DNA of 64,000 nucleotides from Manis javanica (GCF_040802235.1 NC_133157.1:36670501-36734500), one strand, 5' to 3'. Shown: positions 46,574 through 59,071, numbered from the stretch's first letter. Made by a program: numbers and translations. The notes: a model not told the origin generated them from the letters alone.

Positions 46574-47254
46574 ACAACGGTTTCCCAACCTGGTATGTAC
46601 TATACGGCCTACAGGTGTTGACCAAGGCGCGGTCTCTCACCTAAATAAACCCTTCAGAGTGAATCAGCAAACAAACTGTGTTGCTTCAGGATTGGTTGTG
46701 ATAGTGCCAGGACCAGCCCAGGAGCAGTGTTTACCTTTTTTGCTTTTGGCATCTAAGATCAGTAGTCATTTCATCAGATGTATGAAACCCAGTTTGGGAT
46801 CCTACTAGTAAAAAGCTAAGTGTCCACAATTGGGGTTAAATACAGACTTTTATTAAATTATGTGAGCCATTACCTGCTATCTGCTATAGCAGCAGAAAGT
46901 TTGGAAGACAGGTAACAAAACAAAATGCTTGCCTAAGGCAGGCACTGGAACATCCCTCTGTCCTCACACTGACCTACTTGTATTGGCCGATTGTGCTCTA
47001 CTTCAGAATGAAGGTTAACAAATGGCTGTGTCTTTAATAGCGTCTCTTAGAAGCTGGTAAGATTGAGGATGTTTATTCTGCAAGGAAGTGAGCTGAGCAG
47101 AATGGTGTAAAAAGCAGGTCAGCAAGGTTTGGGTTTTGTTTGTTCTAATTTTTCAGCCGAGTCCTGGGCATAATCTGCAAGGAGACAGTGGAAATACTGA
47201 GATTATTAGTTTTCTTTAACACAGAAAAAAAAGAAGAGGGTCAACCCATGGGGA
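45746..47254. other. Intergenic gap between convergent UBAP2 and UBE2R2
   Basis: About 1.5 kb separates the inferred 3' ends of the two genes. The only structured sequence I recognise is the TG-linked tandem repeat at 46355-46612. No open frame here looks coding. Confidence 0.7.
46355..46612. repeat. Compound (TG)n / unique-core tandem repeat
   Basis: Five TG tracts of varying length each lead into a core starting TCACAACGGTTTTCCAAC. Three copies (first, second and last) carry the full core that goes on to CTGGTATGTACTATACGGCC, while the third and fourth stop at CCAAC and return directly to TG. Copies are nearly identical, with TTTTCC changed to TTTCCC in the last. This points to recent expansion by slippage or unequal exchange between TG tracts. 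Confidence 0.95.
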
Positions 47255-50245
47255 AGTAGCAATACAGGTATATTTTATTTCACATTTTATTAGTAGACAG
47301 ATGGGCAGAAAAAGACAAAATAAACCACTAAAGGGGGAGTTCAACACAAAATGCATTATCATCTTTTAAGTTAAACTGAAGAAAAACATCTACAATCTCA
47401 GCTAAGAAAACTATTAAAGTCAGGTGTGTCCTGCTGGTTTTAGAATAGTTGAAAATTGCATCTGAATCTTGTAAATGTAAACCTTTTTATTAGGATGGGA
47501 GGGATGGAGAGTTAATTTTCAGTGGAGAGCTACACATTTCCCCCTTCAATCTGTTATGTCCCAAACATAAGGAAACCAGCAAATAAGCAAATAATTACCA
47601 GGGAAGAGAATAAAGGGACTACAAAGTTTGGCCAATAGAAAAGAACTCTGGAATGATACAAAATGGTGGGGGTAGGGGTTAGGGGGAGAGACTGAGAAGC
47701 AACAACAGAATCATGATATATTTTCTGAGCCTCAAAATACAGACCTGAAGAACATCCAGAGGCCTCCACTAGAATCAGAAGGAACCTTAAAATGCAGATT
47801 CTGAATTCATGTTACATCGAATAATCAGCACAGCTGTGCTCATAAGGTTCTGGCCTCAGCCTGAGATCTCCACTTCCAGAAAGAAAAGTTACATGCTCAG
47901 TTTTCCTGTTGCCACAGGATGTGTTCTCAGGACAGAGCTCTGGAACCAGCATCTGGGTTTTACAGGTCAGTCTGAGCTATCAGAATATCTACCTGCTAGC
48001 AAATCAATATATGCCAGGTTTTTTTCTGGAACTGATTGTCCTCTTGTCAGAGGCAAACCCAGCCCTCATAGTAACACCCCAAAAAGGGCTGAGAGGTACG
48101 ACCTACATCTGGCTCTGGCTCCCTGAGTCAACACACAACAGAGGCCAACAGGGCCTAATGGGACAGGGCTGAATAGCATAGCACCTCCCATAAGGCCAAG
48201 GTGCTTGGCCTGCCCTGGGAGAGAAATGTTTTCGCAGTAAGGGAAAAGGCTTAATTTTAGGGCTCCAAGAGTTAAGACCAAGCTACTGGCTGTAAACCTG
48301 TATGTTTGTGTGTGGGTAACGGGTCATCTGCATTATTATTAGGCTGTAGAAGATTTGTAGGTTATCTAGATGCATTACTAAAGCACAGAGAATAAGAAGC
48401 TAGTCCCAGTGTCCTATGAGAATTGTAGTCAGTGTTTTGTCACAAAGAGCTGCTCTGTTTTCTGAATCTACTGGAATTACTAGGTTCAGGGGTGGAAGTA
48501 GCTCTGGCCTCAGGGGTATTGGACAGATTCTGGCACCAGGCTCAACATTCCCATGCGAATTTTAGTATGTTAAATGTTCCCACTTAATACTCGACTTTGG
48601 AGGCTAGAAAGGGCTGCTGGAAATCAGCAAATGTTTGTGGAGAGTTTGACAAGCTAATGAAAACCCTGAGATCAGAGAGGAAGGAGGAGCTAATAAGGAA
48701 GTAGTAAGCATCACCTACGCTGTCCTGGGATCCATCCTACCTGTCCCTCATCAACCCTTTGGTTCTTTCTGAGCTACAATCTGAAGAAGAGGAGTTGACA
48801 CTTAGCGTACAGGGATCTAAAGTAGGGCTGCAGTCAGTCTGCCGTATGTTCCTTCCAAAATCTTGTTTGCACTGTAGTGATTTTCCCCCACTGAAAGCCC
48901 TCCTATGAACTGGCTGGCTGCATAAGAAACAAAAATCACTGCCAAGTTCTGAAGTCCCTGGCTAGTGAGGGCTTTCCCAGACGCTGCCTGCAGCCAGTTC
49001 CCTCGGCCCTGCTGAGAAGAGTCAGAGCCAGCCCAGGGCAAGCTCCAGGTGCAACTTTTGCTTGCTCTCCATAGCCAGAGTACACACTGAAAGAGAGAAG
49101 TCCAGGTCACAGCCAGTGAGGAAAGCAGGAACCGGCCACTCATGTCTCAGATATCTGTAGTTACCATTATTGGTATGAGCAGCTCACTGAAAACCAGAAT
49201 TTTCACACATGCACCTAGTAGTAATACTGAGTAACTGAAACTGGCTACTTAAAAAAATCCTCATGATGAGAGTGTAGCTTTGAGGGAAAGGCCATGTTAA
49301 ATATATAAAACAGGTATTTTCTTGCCCAACAATGGTCACCAGTAGTTTTGACGTTTTCTCCCCCAGCAGCAGCAACCAATATTGGCATACTGATTTAAAC
49401 TTTGTTACCAGCTCTAAGACCACACACATACTAATCCACACTCCCTGGGCAGGGGAATAACAACTCTGCCTTTAAAATAAATAGCAATCAAGTGCTCAGT
49501 TCTATGTAAAGTATGAATATTTATTTCAGGCTTTAGATCCCAATCAATTTCAAAAAACAAATTCTGACTTCTCTCCTCAGCTGAGACCTTTGTGTTAGGA
49601 TGATGTTCTGGAGGCTGAAGGGTCTCTGTGCCCTTAGGAAACACTTCATCAGGCTTAGCACAAAGTCCCTGATGACTGTTGTACCCCAGCTTTAAGTAGG
49701 GAACCAAAATTTGCCACCTTGGGGCTGAATGAATGCACACATACTACTGCAAATGAGCAGCTAAACCTTGGCAAATTTGCTTTTTAAAAAGTTTTGTGGG
49801 GTTTTTTTCTCCCATTTCCTTTTGCTACCCAGCATATACAGCACTTGTGAATTTCCAATAGGTTCTCAGCTTTCAACACATTAAACATCTTGATGAAAGA
49901 CTATTTAATTCTCAGGAATCTAAAAACAGACCAAATGTGTTTTGCTGGGAACATTTTGTAGAGATGAAGTGAGGCAGAAGTTTGGGTTTAAAGAAAAAAA
50001 AGAATCAATACAGTGATGAAAGGGTAAAGAATGCAAGAATTCAGACATTCTGTGGAGGAATACTCTCCATTAAGAGGTCCATAAAAAGGAGCAAACCGAG
50101 ATCCATAAGGGGAGGCAGCAGGAGCCACATTTGTTTCCCCACCCCCTGTGATAGGTTTCTGCTGAGGAGCCACTGCTAGGTCCCCAGTGCTCCCCTCCCT
50201 TTGGCCTGTGACGGCAGGGCAGTACAGGGGTGTCGACGGAGCACG
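47255..50245 (-). other. UBE2R2: UBE2R2 3' UTR (approximate end)
   Basis: About 3 kb follows the stop codon on the minus strand without an intron-like break or young repeat. It ends near two closely spaced AATAAA signals at 47274-47291. A long 3' UTR is expected for this gene. The end point is inferred from the signals and not from transcript data. Confidence 0.65.
47274..47291 (-). terminator. UBE2R2: UBE2R2 tandem polyadenylation signals
   Basis: Read on the minus strand there are two AATAAA hexamers, at 47286-47291 and 47274-47279. They are followed downstream by T-rich sequence (CTTCTTTTTTTTCTGTG on the minus strand), which fits a cleavage site near 47250-47260. Another minus-strand AATAAA near 46848 is a possible distal site. 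Confidence 0.6.
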
Positions 50246-50465
50246 TCACGACTCCTCATTCCCAGAATCATCATCATCGTAACAGTCGGCATCTTCCTCT
50301 TCCTCATCTTCATCATCAATGTCGTCGTCGTACAAGTCGTCATAAAGCAAATCCGAGCTGTTGTCATTGGAAGGCACTTTAGTTTTGATGCAATATTCTG
50401 CCAGGGTCGTGGGGACCTTCACTCCATCCTTTTCTGCTTCGGCTTTAGTGGCTGAAACCTGTTTC
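50246..50465 (-). CDS. UBE2R2: UBE2R2 terminal coding exon with acidic tail
   Basis: This exon completes an Arg codon and encodes 72 residues from [14 protein letters not shown] to the stop (TGA at 50246-50248). It holds the last UBC helix and a tail dominated by Asp and Glu ([18 protein letters not shown]). In CDC34 enzymes this tail docks on a basic groove of the cullin and speeds E2 exchange. The Ser in [10 protein letters not shown] corresponds to the human CK2 site Ser233. Confidence 0.98.
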
Positions 50466-53400
50466 CTGAAGGGAGGATAGTTTATGTAAGACACTGTCAT
50501 GATTTATAATTGTGCTTTCTAAATAATCAAGATTCCTCATGACCAAGGTTAATGAACTTTGTACCAGCCTTAGCATCTGGCAGATACTCCTCTACACACC
50601 AAGACTCAGCCCATCAGGTACCATCTTGAAGGAAACTTGGTAAAGAGCCTTTGAAGGGAGTTTAAAGCGGTGGACTTCAAATGTTGGTTAGCCAGAGATC
50701 ACCTCGGAGATAGATTTTTTTGCCTTGCTGTCTCATGCTAAACTCATAATGGAGCCCTGGTAACTCTTCTTAGTTTAGTAATCTTCCTTTTTGCCCTTAC
50801 AGTAAGATCCAAACGTCTTACACTGAATTCCAAAGTCCTGGGTGACCCACCTGCACCACTTCATCCACATCAACCATTACTTTCTCAAATTCTAAAATAT
50901 CCAAGCCATCGTGGTGGTTTTAGAACCTTGACTACACCTACTTTATTTTTTTGTGTTGAAGCAGTTGCTTTTCTAATCTGTATGTGGTTGGCTGCTGCTT
51001 GTCACTCAGATTTCAACTTAAACAGCACCCCCTTAGAGGAGGACTGCTCTGATGACCCAGTTTAGAGAAGCCATCCAGTTACTCCTTCACATTGTCCTAC
51101 TTATCTAGTAGTTTTTTAAATGATTTTCCTCATTCGTTCATTTCTCTTTAGTCCTCCCCGATCGCTGCTCCTAACCAGAATGTGATCTTCATGGGAGCAC
51201 AGACCTTGTCTGTCTTGAGTCACTTCTATTTCCCCCTAGTATCTAGAAAAGTCTGGCACATTGAGCTGTGCAACAAAATACTGACTGGATAAACTAGAAG
51301 GAAACTTGGAGCCATCAAGGGATTGGAGAAACTAAATCTATAACATCAAACCACCACCCTCCCCTCCTCCCTATCTTCCTTCTACCTCTTCTTCAGGTAG
51401 ACCTCTTGGTCACGCTTGCTGCCTGCCTCACTATGCGAAGTCTCACCTTTCGCTGTTGCTGAGGCTTCCAGACATGAGTCTCAGTCCTCGTGCTCTCCTG
51501 GGGCCACCTTACCCGTTCCCATGCTTCTTGCCACCATTCACTTCATGCTGACAGCCCTCAAACAATCAGGCTCCAGCCCATACCTTTTCTGAGTTATACA
51601 CCCTAATAAAAACCTTTTGGAGGTCTCCATCCTGATGTTCCACAGAAACCCTAACTCAGCAAATCTGCATTTGTCATTTTCTATCTTTGTGGCTAGTTTC
51701 TCCTGTTTTTCTTTTCAAAAGAAAAAGTATTGGTTCTAATATAAATGTTTTCAAATGTGCTTTCTATTATTTTCTACTGCCTCAGTTTAGTCTTCATCTC
51801 AGCCTCAGAACTGAAACAATTATCCCTTCCCTGACCCAAGTCCTTAAGTGACATCCCATCGCCCCTAAGATTAAGGGCCAAATGCCTTACCTTGCTTTCA
51901 ATGTCTTTTAAGACCTGGTGTTTCTCTTAATTTCCCAAGTCAGAATTTACATTAAAATGTACAACTACTTAAAATTCTCTTGACATGCCATGCTGTTATA
52001 CACCTGTATTTTAGCAAACATGTTTCTTTATTCCTGAGAAGGCTTTTCCTGAGAAAATTCTGAAAACAAAAATATCTGAAAAATACTTGGTTATGAGGTA
52101 TACTGTCTCTTAGGCATTATATATATTCCCCCGTCTCTCCATTCTTATTTATGATTCTGTAGTCGTACTTATTATAGTACATGGTCATTTCTTTACAACT
52201 GCTTGTTAAGTAGTGTGAGCTCTCTGAGGAGAAAGAAAGACTATAATGACCTATCAGAATACCTAACCCATAGCTGATAAGTAATTGTTGAAAGAATTAA
52301 ATGAGATAAACCCTTAGGAATACCCCTGCATTCACTCTAACTTCCAAAGTATTACCTTTCCTTGGTAGGAAAACAGACTGCAGTCCTATTTTATGAAGCA
52401 TTCCCATCTTCCAAACCTCAGTCCACTCCTATAAATTTCCCACTCCTTCTAAACTCTGTAGTACTCACCAGTCACCTAGATGGCCTGGTTAAAAAAGCAA
52501 AATACAGATGTCCCGATTCTATCCCTGTAATCTCATTAAGTGACTACAGATTAGAGACGAGTCTAAAAGTGGATTCCATGGATAGAAAACTTTGAGAACT
52601 GCTGATCTATATTCGGTCGTCAGATGACAAGCATTTCTCTGCATTATATTTTCTATTTGTATAGATTTTAGTGCTTATGAAACTGTCCTTGGAACTCTAT
52701 TTTAAGAATACAAAAATGTACTGATATTAAGGGGCAGTGAATATTGCCATTCAAGTACCAATTCTTTGGTGCTGTTATAAAAACCTTACATCCTACTCAT
52801 GATCTAGAAATGAATGGCTGAGCCTAATGTGTTTTACTTTTTTCCCTTGTACACTAAAACTAAAGACCCCAAACGTTAAGTGATAAAAGGTCCAAAATCT
52901 GCTAAGAAGAGGTTTCTAAGCTCTGGGGAACCAGATACTTGACACTGAGTATGATGACCATACCCCAAAGATACCTGCTGCTGTGGTCAGAAAGGCCAGT
53001 AAACTGTAGGGATTCATTAATAAAAATTTTGAAAACAAAAATATCAGGAATGTCTGGAGTACACTCAAGTGTACACTTAAGAAAGTCCAGAACTGTGTCC
53101 CTAGTCATTAGGAGGGAAAGTCTGCAAATGTGACTAGTTCAGAATCTAAGTTCTGGTTCCCAGGCAATCAGTTCTGCTACAGCAGTATCTTCTGTGTGCT
53201 CTCAAAAGCCAAACTCACGAGGCTCTGGCAGAAACCTCCTCCCAAACAATAAATCTACTTGAGAGAAATGGGATATGTAGTTAAGTTCAAACACTTTAAA
53301 TCCTTGGTTCTAGGATAGACTTTGCTTCTGTGTTAAGACTTGAAGTGACCAAATGGAAGACAAAACAAAGCACCTTACCTAATGATTTCAGCATATTCTT

Positions 53401-53513
53401 TGTCTTTTCCTTTACTGTCCCGCCATTTCCTGAACATAACAGAAGCATCCACATTGGCTGGGGAGAAGGTGTTGGGCTCATTAAGCAATGAGATTACACT
53501 TAACAGGATAGTC
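50246..53513 (-). CDS. UBE2R2: UBE2R2, last two coding exons (C-terminal part)
   Basis: UBE2R2 (CDC34B) is a ubiquitin-conjugating E2 that works with SCF/cullin-RING ligases and builds Lys48 chains. The window holds the end of the UBC fold and the acidic tail: exons 53379-53513 and 50246-50465 together give 116 complete codons plus two split Arg codons and the stop. The protein is recognised by [32 protein letters not shown] and the Asp/Glu-rich end. The catalytic Cys and the acidic loop of the CDC34 class lie in upstream exons outside the window. UBE2R1/CDC34 was considered; the tail ending [10 protein letters not shown] identifies UBE2R2. Confidence 0.97.
50740..51295 (+). mobile_element. 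L2 LINE 3' end
   Basis: Landmarks in order are GTAAGATCCAAACGTCTTAC, CCAAAGTCCTGGGTGACCC, TCAGATTTCAACTTAAACAG and AGAATGTGATCTTCATGGGA, then CTTGTCTGTCTTGAGTCAC and TCTGGCACATTGAGC. This is the typical L2 3' end read on the + strand. Confidence 0.82.
51800..52300 (+). mobile_element. L2 LINE fragments
   Basis: A second decayed L2 copy. It has GATTAAGGGCCAAATGCC, TTTTAAGACCTGGTG and, near the end, GTGAGCTCTCTGAGGA and AATTGTTGAAAGAATTAA. More diverged than the copy at 50740, and possibly interrupted. Confidence 0.6.
53379..53513 (-). CDS. UBE2R2: UBE2R2 penultimate coding exon
   Basis: This 135 nt exon encodes [20 protein letters not shown] and [20 protein letters not shown], then AEII, with an Arg codon split at each end. 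It forms the C-terminal helices of the UBC domain. Splice sites on the minus strand are TTCTAG and GTAAGG, both canonical. Confidence 0.97.
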
Positions 53514-54305
53514 CTAGAAACAGGAAAAAAAGGTCAAGCTACAGATATTCACAGTATTTAATTTAAGACTATAATATTTGAGACCTAGGGGAGTGGAAAT
53601 AGTCTCATAAAATTTTGTTTTCAGTACTCATATGTCTAGGCTAGAACAAGCTGCTAACTGGGAGACAAAACAGGGAATGTGTGAGCTGAGCCTAAAAGTC
53701 ATATTGCAGGGCATAGAATGAACTCTAGAAGGCATTGTCTCAACTGGTTTCAGGTTCCAATTTTTGTCAAACGTCTGGAAGCTTTCCAAGTAACCTTTAA
53801 AAAATTAAGTGCAATAGGAAAAAAAGTATTTAGATCGAAGGCAATCTTTTTTGTGAGAAGGTAAAATGATGCTACTCCATATATCCAATTCTTGTTGTGG
53901 CTGCTTAGATCTGAAAAATGGTATTATGTACAAACGTATTTCTTTTCCATACTTGTAAGAGAAGGCAGACAGAGTTAAGCAGAATGGAGGAAAAAATGAC
54001 AGCCTTAACGTGGAAGAATTAGGTTAGGTTCAGAGTAACTCTTTGTCCTTCCCTCCCCATAAGATTCTTCTGGATTTCTTCAGTAATTACATTAAAAGAT
54101 TCAAGGAAATGCACTGACATAACATCCTAGAAGCAAAAGAAAAATGTGGGCAGAAAATTCCATATGGGTTGCTCTAGAAGAAAACAAACACACCTGTTAG
54201 ATAAACAGGATAGGACAAAGTATGCTATAAGAGAAAAAAAAAGGTCTAACAGTCTTGACCAACAGTGAGTGCTTACAGCTTTCTGTGACGGAAATGTATC
54301 ATCTG

Positions 54306-54452
54306 TCTTAGCCAGTATGGTAACCACTAGCCACATGTGCCCACTGAGCACTTCAAAAGGTAGCTTTTGCAACTGAGCAACTTTATTTTCAATATTATTT
54401 ACTTAAATTTAAATGGCCACATGTAGTAGCTACCACATTGGACGACACAGGT
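54306..54452. mobile_element. hAT-type short DNA transposon remnant
   Basis: GGTAACCACTAGCCACATG and CTGAGCACTTCAAAAGG at one end and GGCCACATGTAGTAGCTACC with CATTGGACGACAC at the other match a common MER5-like mammalian hAT element. Its middle is deleted. The subfamily name is uncertain. Confidence 0.65.
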
Positions 54453-55399
54453 CTAGTTGAATCTGAGTGAGGAAGTTTCACCTTTGAGTAGTTTCACCAA
54501 GTTGACTTACATTATGTGTGTTTATTATTAAAATACTATATTGGGAAATACAGTTTTAAAATAAGGTGAATGAGATCCATTTTTATCAAAACAAGAACTC
54601 ACTTCTAATACCACATACTCCTAAATTGAAATCCACGTTTTCAGAACCATCAGCTACTACAGTGGAATATGACAGTAGTAAACTCATCACGTTTCACTTT
54701 CTCCCATCGTCTAGAAAGCAATCTTTTTTTTCTTCTTCTTGGAATGGCAAATCCATTCCATTGGTTCAGATAGGGTGAATCTTTCCTACCATCACGCCTC
54801 ACTTTCATACAACCTACCTATCCATAGCAATACACACGCCACTAAGTGCTGGCCAAAGAATTCCATCCATCTGGTTAATACTGATGCGTCTGGGAATATG
54901 CATGTAACCCAAGCTGGGCCAGTCAGAAACCTGATGGGAACTATGATGGTTTTAACAGCAGAAAGGCAATTGATTTTTATTGATTAGATTGACAACTGTG
55001 AGAATGAGGAAAGTCTAGCACAGGTGGCCATCTTTATCACCAACTGGTGATAGCCCAATAACAAGGCCAACACAGAGCAAAAACAGAACTGAAAATTTTT
55101 TTCTGTAACAGATTCCTGATGCAATTCACATGCAACATCTATCCAGAATGTCCCAACCAGTATGTTGTGGATGGGTTACAGGTAAATTATATTGTTTCCT
55201 CAAGTAGTTCAGTAGGTAGGACCTGGGATAAACTGATCCTTTGGAACACTAACTTCTGACCAAAGGAGCATCTTCAATTTACTACATTGTGATTTGTAAA
55301 TACTATCATCTCATTTTTTCTATGCACCATGACTTAAAGGTAAGGAAGCAATGTCATACGTAGTTTGAATTGTCTTAACACTTGTACCAAAGTAATTTA

Positions 55400-55565
55400 A
55401 TACAGGCAATACACCTGTAGCATGGTAAACAACTCTGCAAGGTGAATATTATTAATCTAATTTTTATAGAATGGAAAAAAACAAATTACTAAGACAATAC
55501 TGGTAGCATGTACAAAACAGAATTGAATCCTGGAACTGTTCTAACAGTTACTTCTTTTTTTGGTT
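55400..55565 (+). mobile_element. MIR SINE remnant
   Basis: CTCTGCAAGGTGAATATTAT, then TTTTATAGAATGGAAAAA and GAATTGAATCCTGGAACTG, follow the order of the MIR core and 3' half (CCTGCGAGGTAGG..TATTATT, TTTTACAGATGAGG, GATTCGAACCCAGG). Strongly diverged. Confidence 0.55.
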
Positions 55566-56120
55566 GCTATCAGTGTTTAAAAATCTTTTTTCATTTATAG
55601 TTTTTTTATTCCTGCAGAAGAAAAAGTAGAAGATGGAGACGGTTACTAGGTGAAAGAAAGGGGAAAAAGACAAAATAATGAAACTATCAATACACCCTAA
55701 TGAAGAGATCACTAAGACCCATTAAAGGAATGTTTCCTGCAGTTCATGAACAAAGGGAAAAGGATCAGGAAAACAACATACATATTTTCTTAGTTTCATT
55801 CTGTCTATGTAAGTTCACAGTTCCACATAAAGCTTTTGTTTTCAGCAGTAACATGGAATTGCACTTACCCCTAAATTTCTTGGATTAACAGAATAGACTT
55901 TGGGGGCCCATCCCCAGACTCTCAGTTCCCACAAAGACTAACTCTACTATTCAGTAAATTTAGAGGAACCGGTCTAGTTGTCCAAATCCAGTAGCGTGTT
56001 TAACCTGTTACAATGAAGAACAGACCTAATCTAGTAGAATCTGGGGTAAAAAGACAGTTCTTAAGTGTTTCCAATTTATTGCACAATTCCCATAACCACC
56101 CCCTTCTTGGAGTTAAGAAT

Positions 56121-56280
56121 TACTCCTAGATGATACAGTTAATGACTCTGTAACATCTTGCTGTGTTGATGGGCAGTGACAGCACTAGAGGGGGTGAGGA
56201 CTTCATAATACGGGTGAATGCTGAACCACTGTTGTGTATCTGAAACCATCATAAGATTATCAATGATGATACTTTAATTA
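56121..56280 (+). mobile_element. L1 3' UTR fragment
   Basis: GACTCTGTAACATCTTGCTG, GTTGATGGGCAGTGACAGC, ATAATACGGGTGAATG and CATCATAAGATTATCAATGA match the 3' UTR end of L1 E (62610-62760) in the same order. It is older and 5'-truncated. Confidence 0.82.
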
Positions 56281-59071
56281 AGAAAAGATAAAGTTACTCC
56301 AGAAATAAGCATGTTCCTTCCACAGCAAAATAAGAGGAGAAAGGAAAGACAAAGGGATAAAAGCAAAAGCCCTCCACTGTACAGTCTTCATATTTACATT
56401 TCCTATCCTGCTTGCTTCAGAATCTGTGTCAGAGATGACTTGGCTGTTTGTAAAAAATAAAACACCAAAAGAAAATGAAGACCAGTCAGGCTTGCCCACA
56501 TGCATGAGTGTGCACGCACATACACACAGACTAGCAAACAACAAACCAGGAAGTTATGATGTTCTACAGAACTAGACATGTTTTAAAAACAACAAAATTA
56601 AAGAGGTGTTTGAGGGAGACAGGAAATCAGAATTAGACCAGTCTCCAGGCTGTATTTGTCCTTTTTCACCATATAGACAATCGTCAATGAGATGAGTCTG
56701 CCCTTTCTCTGTTGGGTACTACTATGTCATCACAAGTACAACTTTAGCAGAGGGCAGAAAACTGGCCTTATTAACACAATAAGTAAGAATTGACTTAAAG
56801 GTCTGTCTGGAAATCAAGCAGGAAAAGTTTGGAATTTTGCAGGATTAAAGAATGGCATTTCTCAAGCACATACACATACCTCCAAGAAAACATGAGGTAA
56901 AACTGGTTTATTATTAAAAACCTAAACTTACTTGACTCTTAAAACACACAGAGATACAGAGAGGAAGATTCATCAATTGAGATTCTTAGGTTTTACAGAT
57001 GATGAAAAATTGATATATGGAGAAGTGAAACCCAGTCAGTACATGACCTTCTAGCTGACCTGGGTCTTTTTAAATTTCTCACTTACACTATTTCAAAACA
57101 TGGACCAGTAACACCAGAGGACACTGCAGCAAAGAAGTCTGTTATGATTGGGAAAATGTGGTAGCTTAATGGGTCACATACTACAAATAATTGTTTTTCT
57201 ATGCTGCTAAAGCAACTAACAAATAAAACAATCCCTGCTGTGCAGTCCTGGAGCTGCTGCTAACTGACATATCCCTGAGAACACACAGTAGGAATGAGTA
57301 TTTCACAGTAAAATACACAAAAATCAGAGCATTTTCATTTAAAAAGGAAATTTTAAAAATATAAACCATATGCAAAGAATGAAAAACTGGCAAGTTGAAT
57401 GCAGTGGGACACAAATGTGCAAACATCAAGAGAGCAAATAAAATCATCCTGGGGTTTGCCAAAGCCCTAGAACTGTAGCCAATTCTCTTGACCTTGCTTA
57501 CTCTGCCACCCACTCCTTGGGGCAGTCCCTGGCTCCCTTCCCTTTCAGTAGGTTGTAAAGAAGACTAGACAGGAAAACAACCTACCATACTCCCAAGAGA
57601 CCCTTCCTTCTACTTGAAGAGTTGGCCCCTGAACAGGTCCAAAAACCTGGTCCGTGCTGTATCTTCATAGTAGCAAAGAAAACACTATATATCCATTCTT
57701 CAAAGGAAAGCAAATCCTGACCAAGACCACTTTCCTGTCCAAGAGCCTGCAGCAGGCATGGCAGCACTTCTGGGGATGGTCCCTCACAGAAGGCAGCTGT
57801 GAACACCACAAGTTATGAGAGACCCCCTTGAAAGTTCCCACTTGGTTCTGGTCAGCTTGGATTAAGGTATCTTTTTTTCTTCCCCTAGGAAGAAGGTGTT
57901 GTGGACTCTAATCACAGACAAGTGGCAGTGTCATGGGGTCCAACGTCATTCCAACATCTTTCCAACGTCATTGCTAACTTATGCCTTACTCCTTAAAACT
58001 TCTCAGTTCCACAAGGAACTCTCCCTCCCTCCCTAAACTTAATCCTGGGCATCTGGGTATAGGACTGTGGATCTCTTCTTCCAGAAAGTATGTTGGCTTC
58101 TTCTAAGATGAGGTGAACTACTGAGCCTTTAGCGGACACTAGCTGGCTGATGGCTGATACTCTAATCCCTATTGTTGTAGCAGAACACCTTTTTCTTGCT
58201 CCCTCTTTTGCCAACACTCACTACTTACTAAGTGTTGTGATATAAACTGACTTAGCCTCTCAAAGGTTAACGGAAATGCCTTACTCTTCTTCAGGTTATA
58301 TAAGTCTTCCATGTGCAACTTTATTTTCTGAATGAAAGACTAGTGCAGGTGATCATGGAGAAGTCCAAACACATGTGAACATGGAACCACTTTCAGGTAA
58401 CAGTGCTATGCAGCAGTCAAGACGCTACAGTAAGTTATGCTGAATCTTACACACTTCCACTATTGTCTTGCTACAGCCACCATAAACTGGATATGACATA
58501 TGATGCTCAGAACCCTTAGAAAACTGCTGACTCTACAGAGAATTTAGAAGCAGAGGAATATCGGGAAAAAAATCACCCTTTACCGTGCCTCTTGATATTT
58601 CAGTGCCATAAATGACCTTTGAGAAAAACAATTTTCTAGCTTAAGAATTCCCTTGCCTCACAACAAAATAGCAAAAGGGAAAAGCATTCCACATCTGCTC
58701 ATCAGGTAGTACTTTCCTGACTTTTCAGAGTTCGAGCACCACCAGGGCTCTCTGGTATTTGAGGTAGATGAGGTTCTACAAGGCACACAAAACACTCTAT
58801 GTCCCCCTAAAAATTCACCAAAACCCTCCATTCGCTCTCCTACCCACAAGATCAAAACAAGTGAAGGAATAATATCCAATGATTTCATGGAGCTAAGAGA
58901 CAAGAAGTTCTGAGAATGTAACTAAAGATTTATAATATAAATACCTTTTGGACCCATGTATTAAGATCAAAAGGGCAATCTGAAGATAACTAGTTCTGGT
59001 TGTGAACCCACTAAACAAAAAAAGCATAAAAGCAGGGAATTCATTCCATGAGGCATACAGTCCGGGAAATA

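Larger units (their letters stand above)
50466..53378 (-). other. UBE2R2: UBE2R2 last intron
   Basis: A 2.9 kb intron between the two coding exons. It contains two decayed L2 copies (50740-51295 and 51800-52300) and otherwise unrecognised sequence. Confidence 0.8.

Noticed and set aside
46355..46612. A regular repeat and spacer pattern that superficially resembles a CRISPR array
   Set aside because: The 'repeats' are TG dinucleotide tracts of changing length and the 'spacers' are copies of one another. The setting is a mammalian intergenic region. It is a compound tandem repeat.
46269..46808. A 179-codon open frame rich in Val and Cys on the + strand
   Set aside because: It is generated by the (TG)n tracts (alternating Val/Cys codons) and has no protein similarity or gene context.
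49414..49740. Minus-strand frame of 108 codons between the UBE2R2 stop and its poly(A) signals
   Set aside because: It is within the long UBE2R2 3' UTR and shows no recognisable family or codon bias.
57930..57972. Short direct repeats CCAACGTCATT and TTCCAACATCTTTCC
   Set aside because: They are too short and too few to distinguish from local slippage, with no flanking element.
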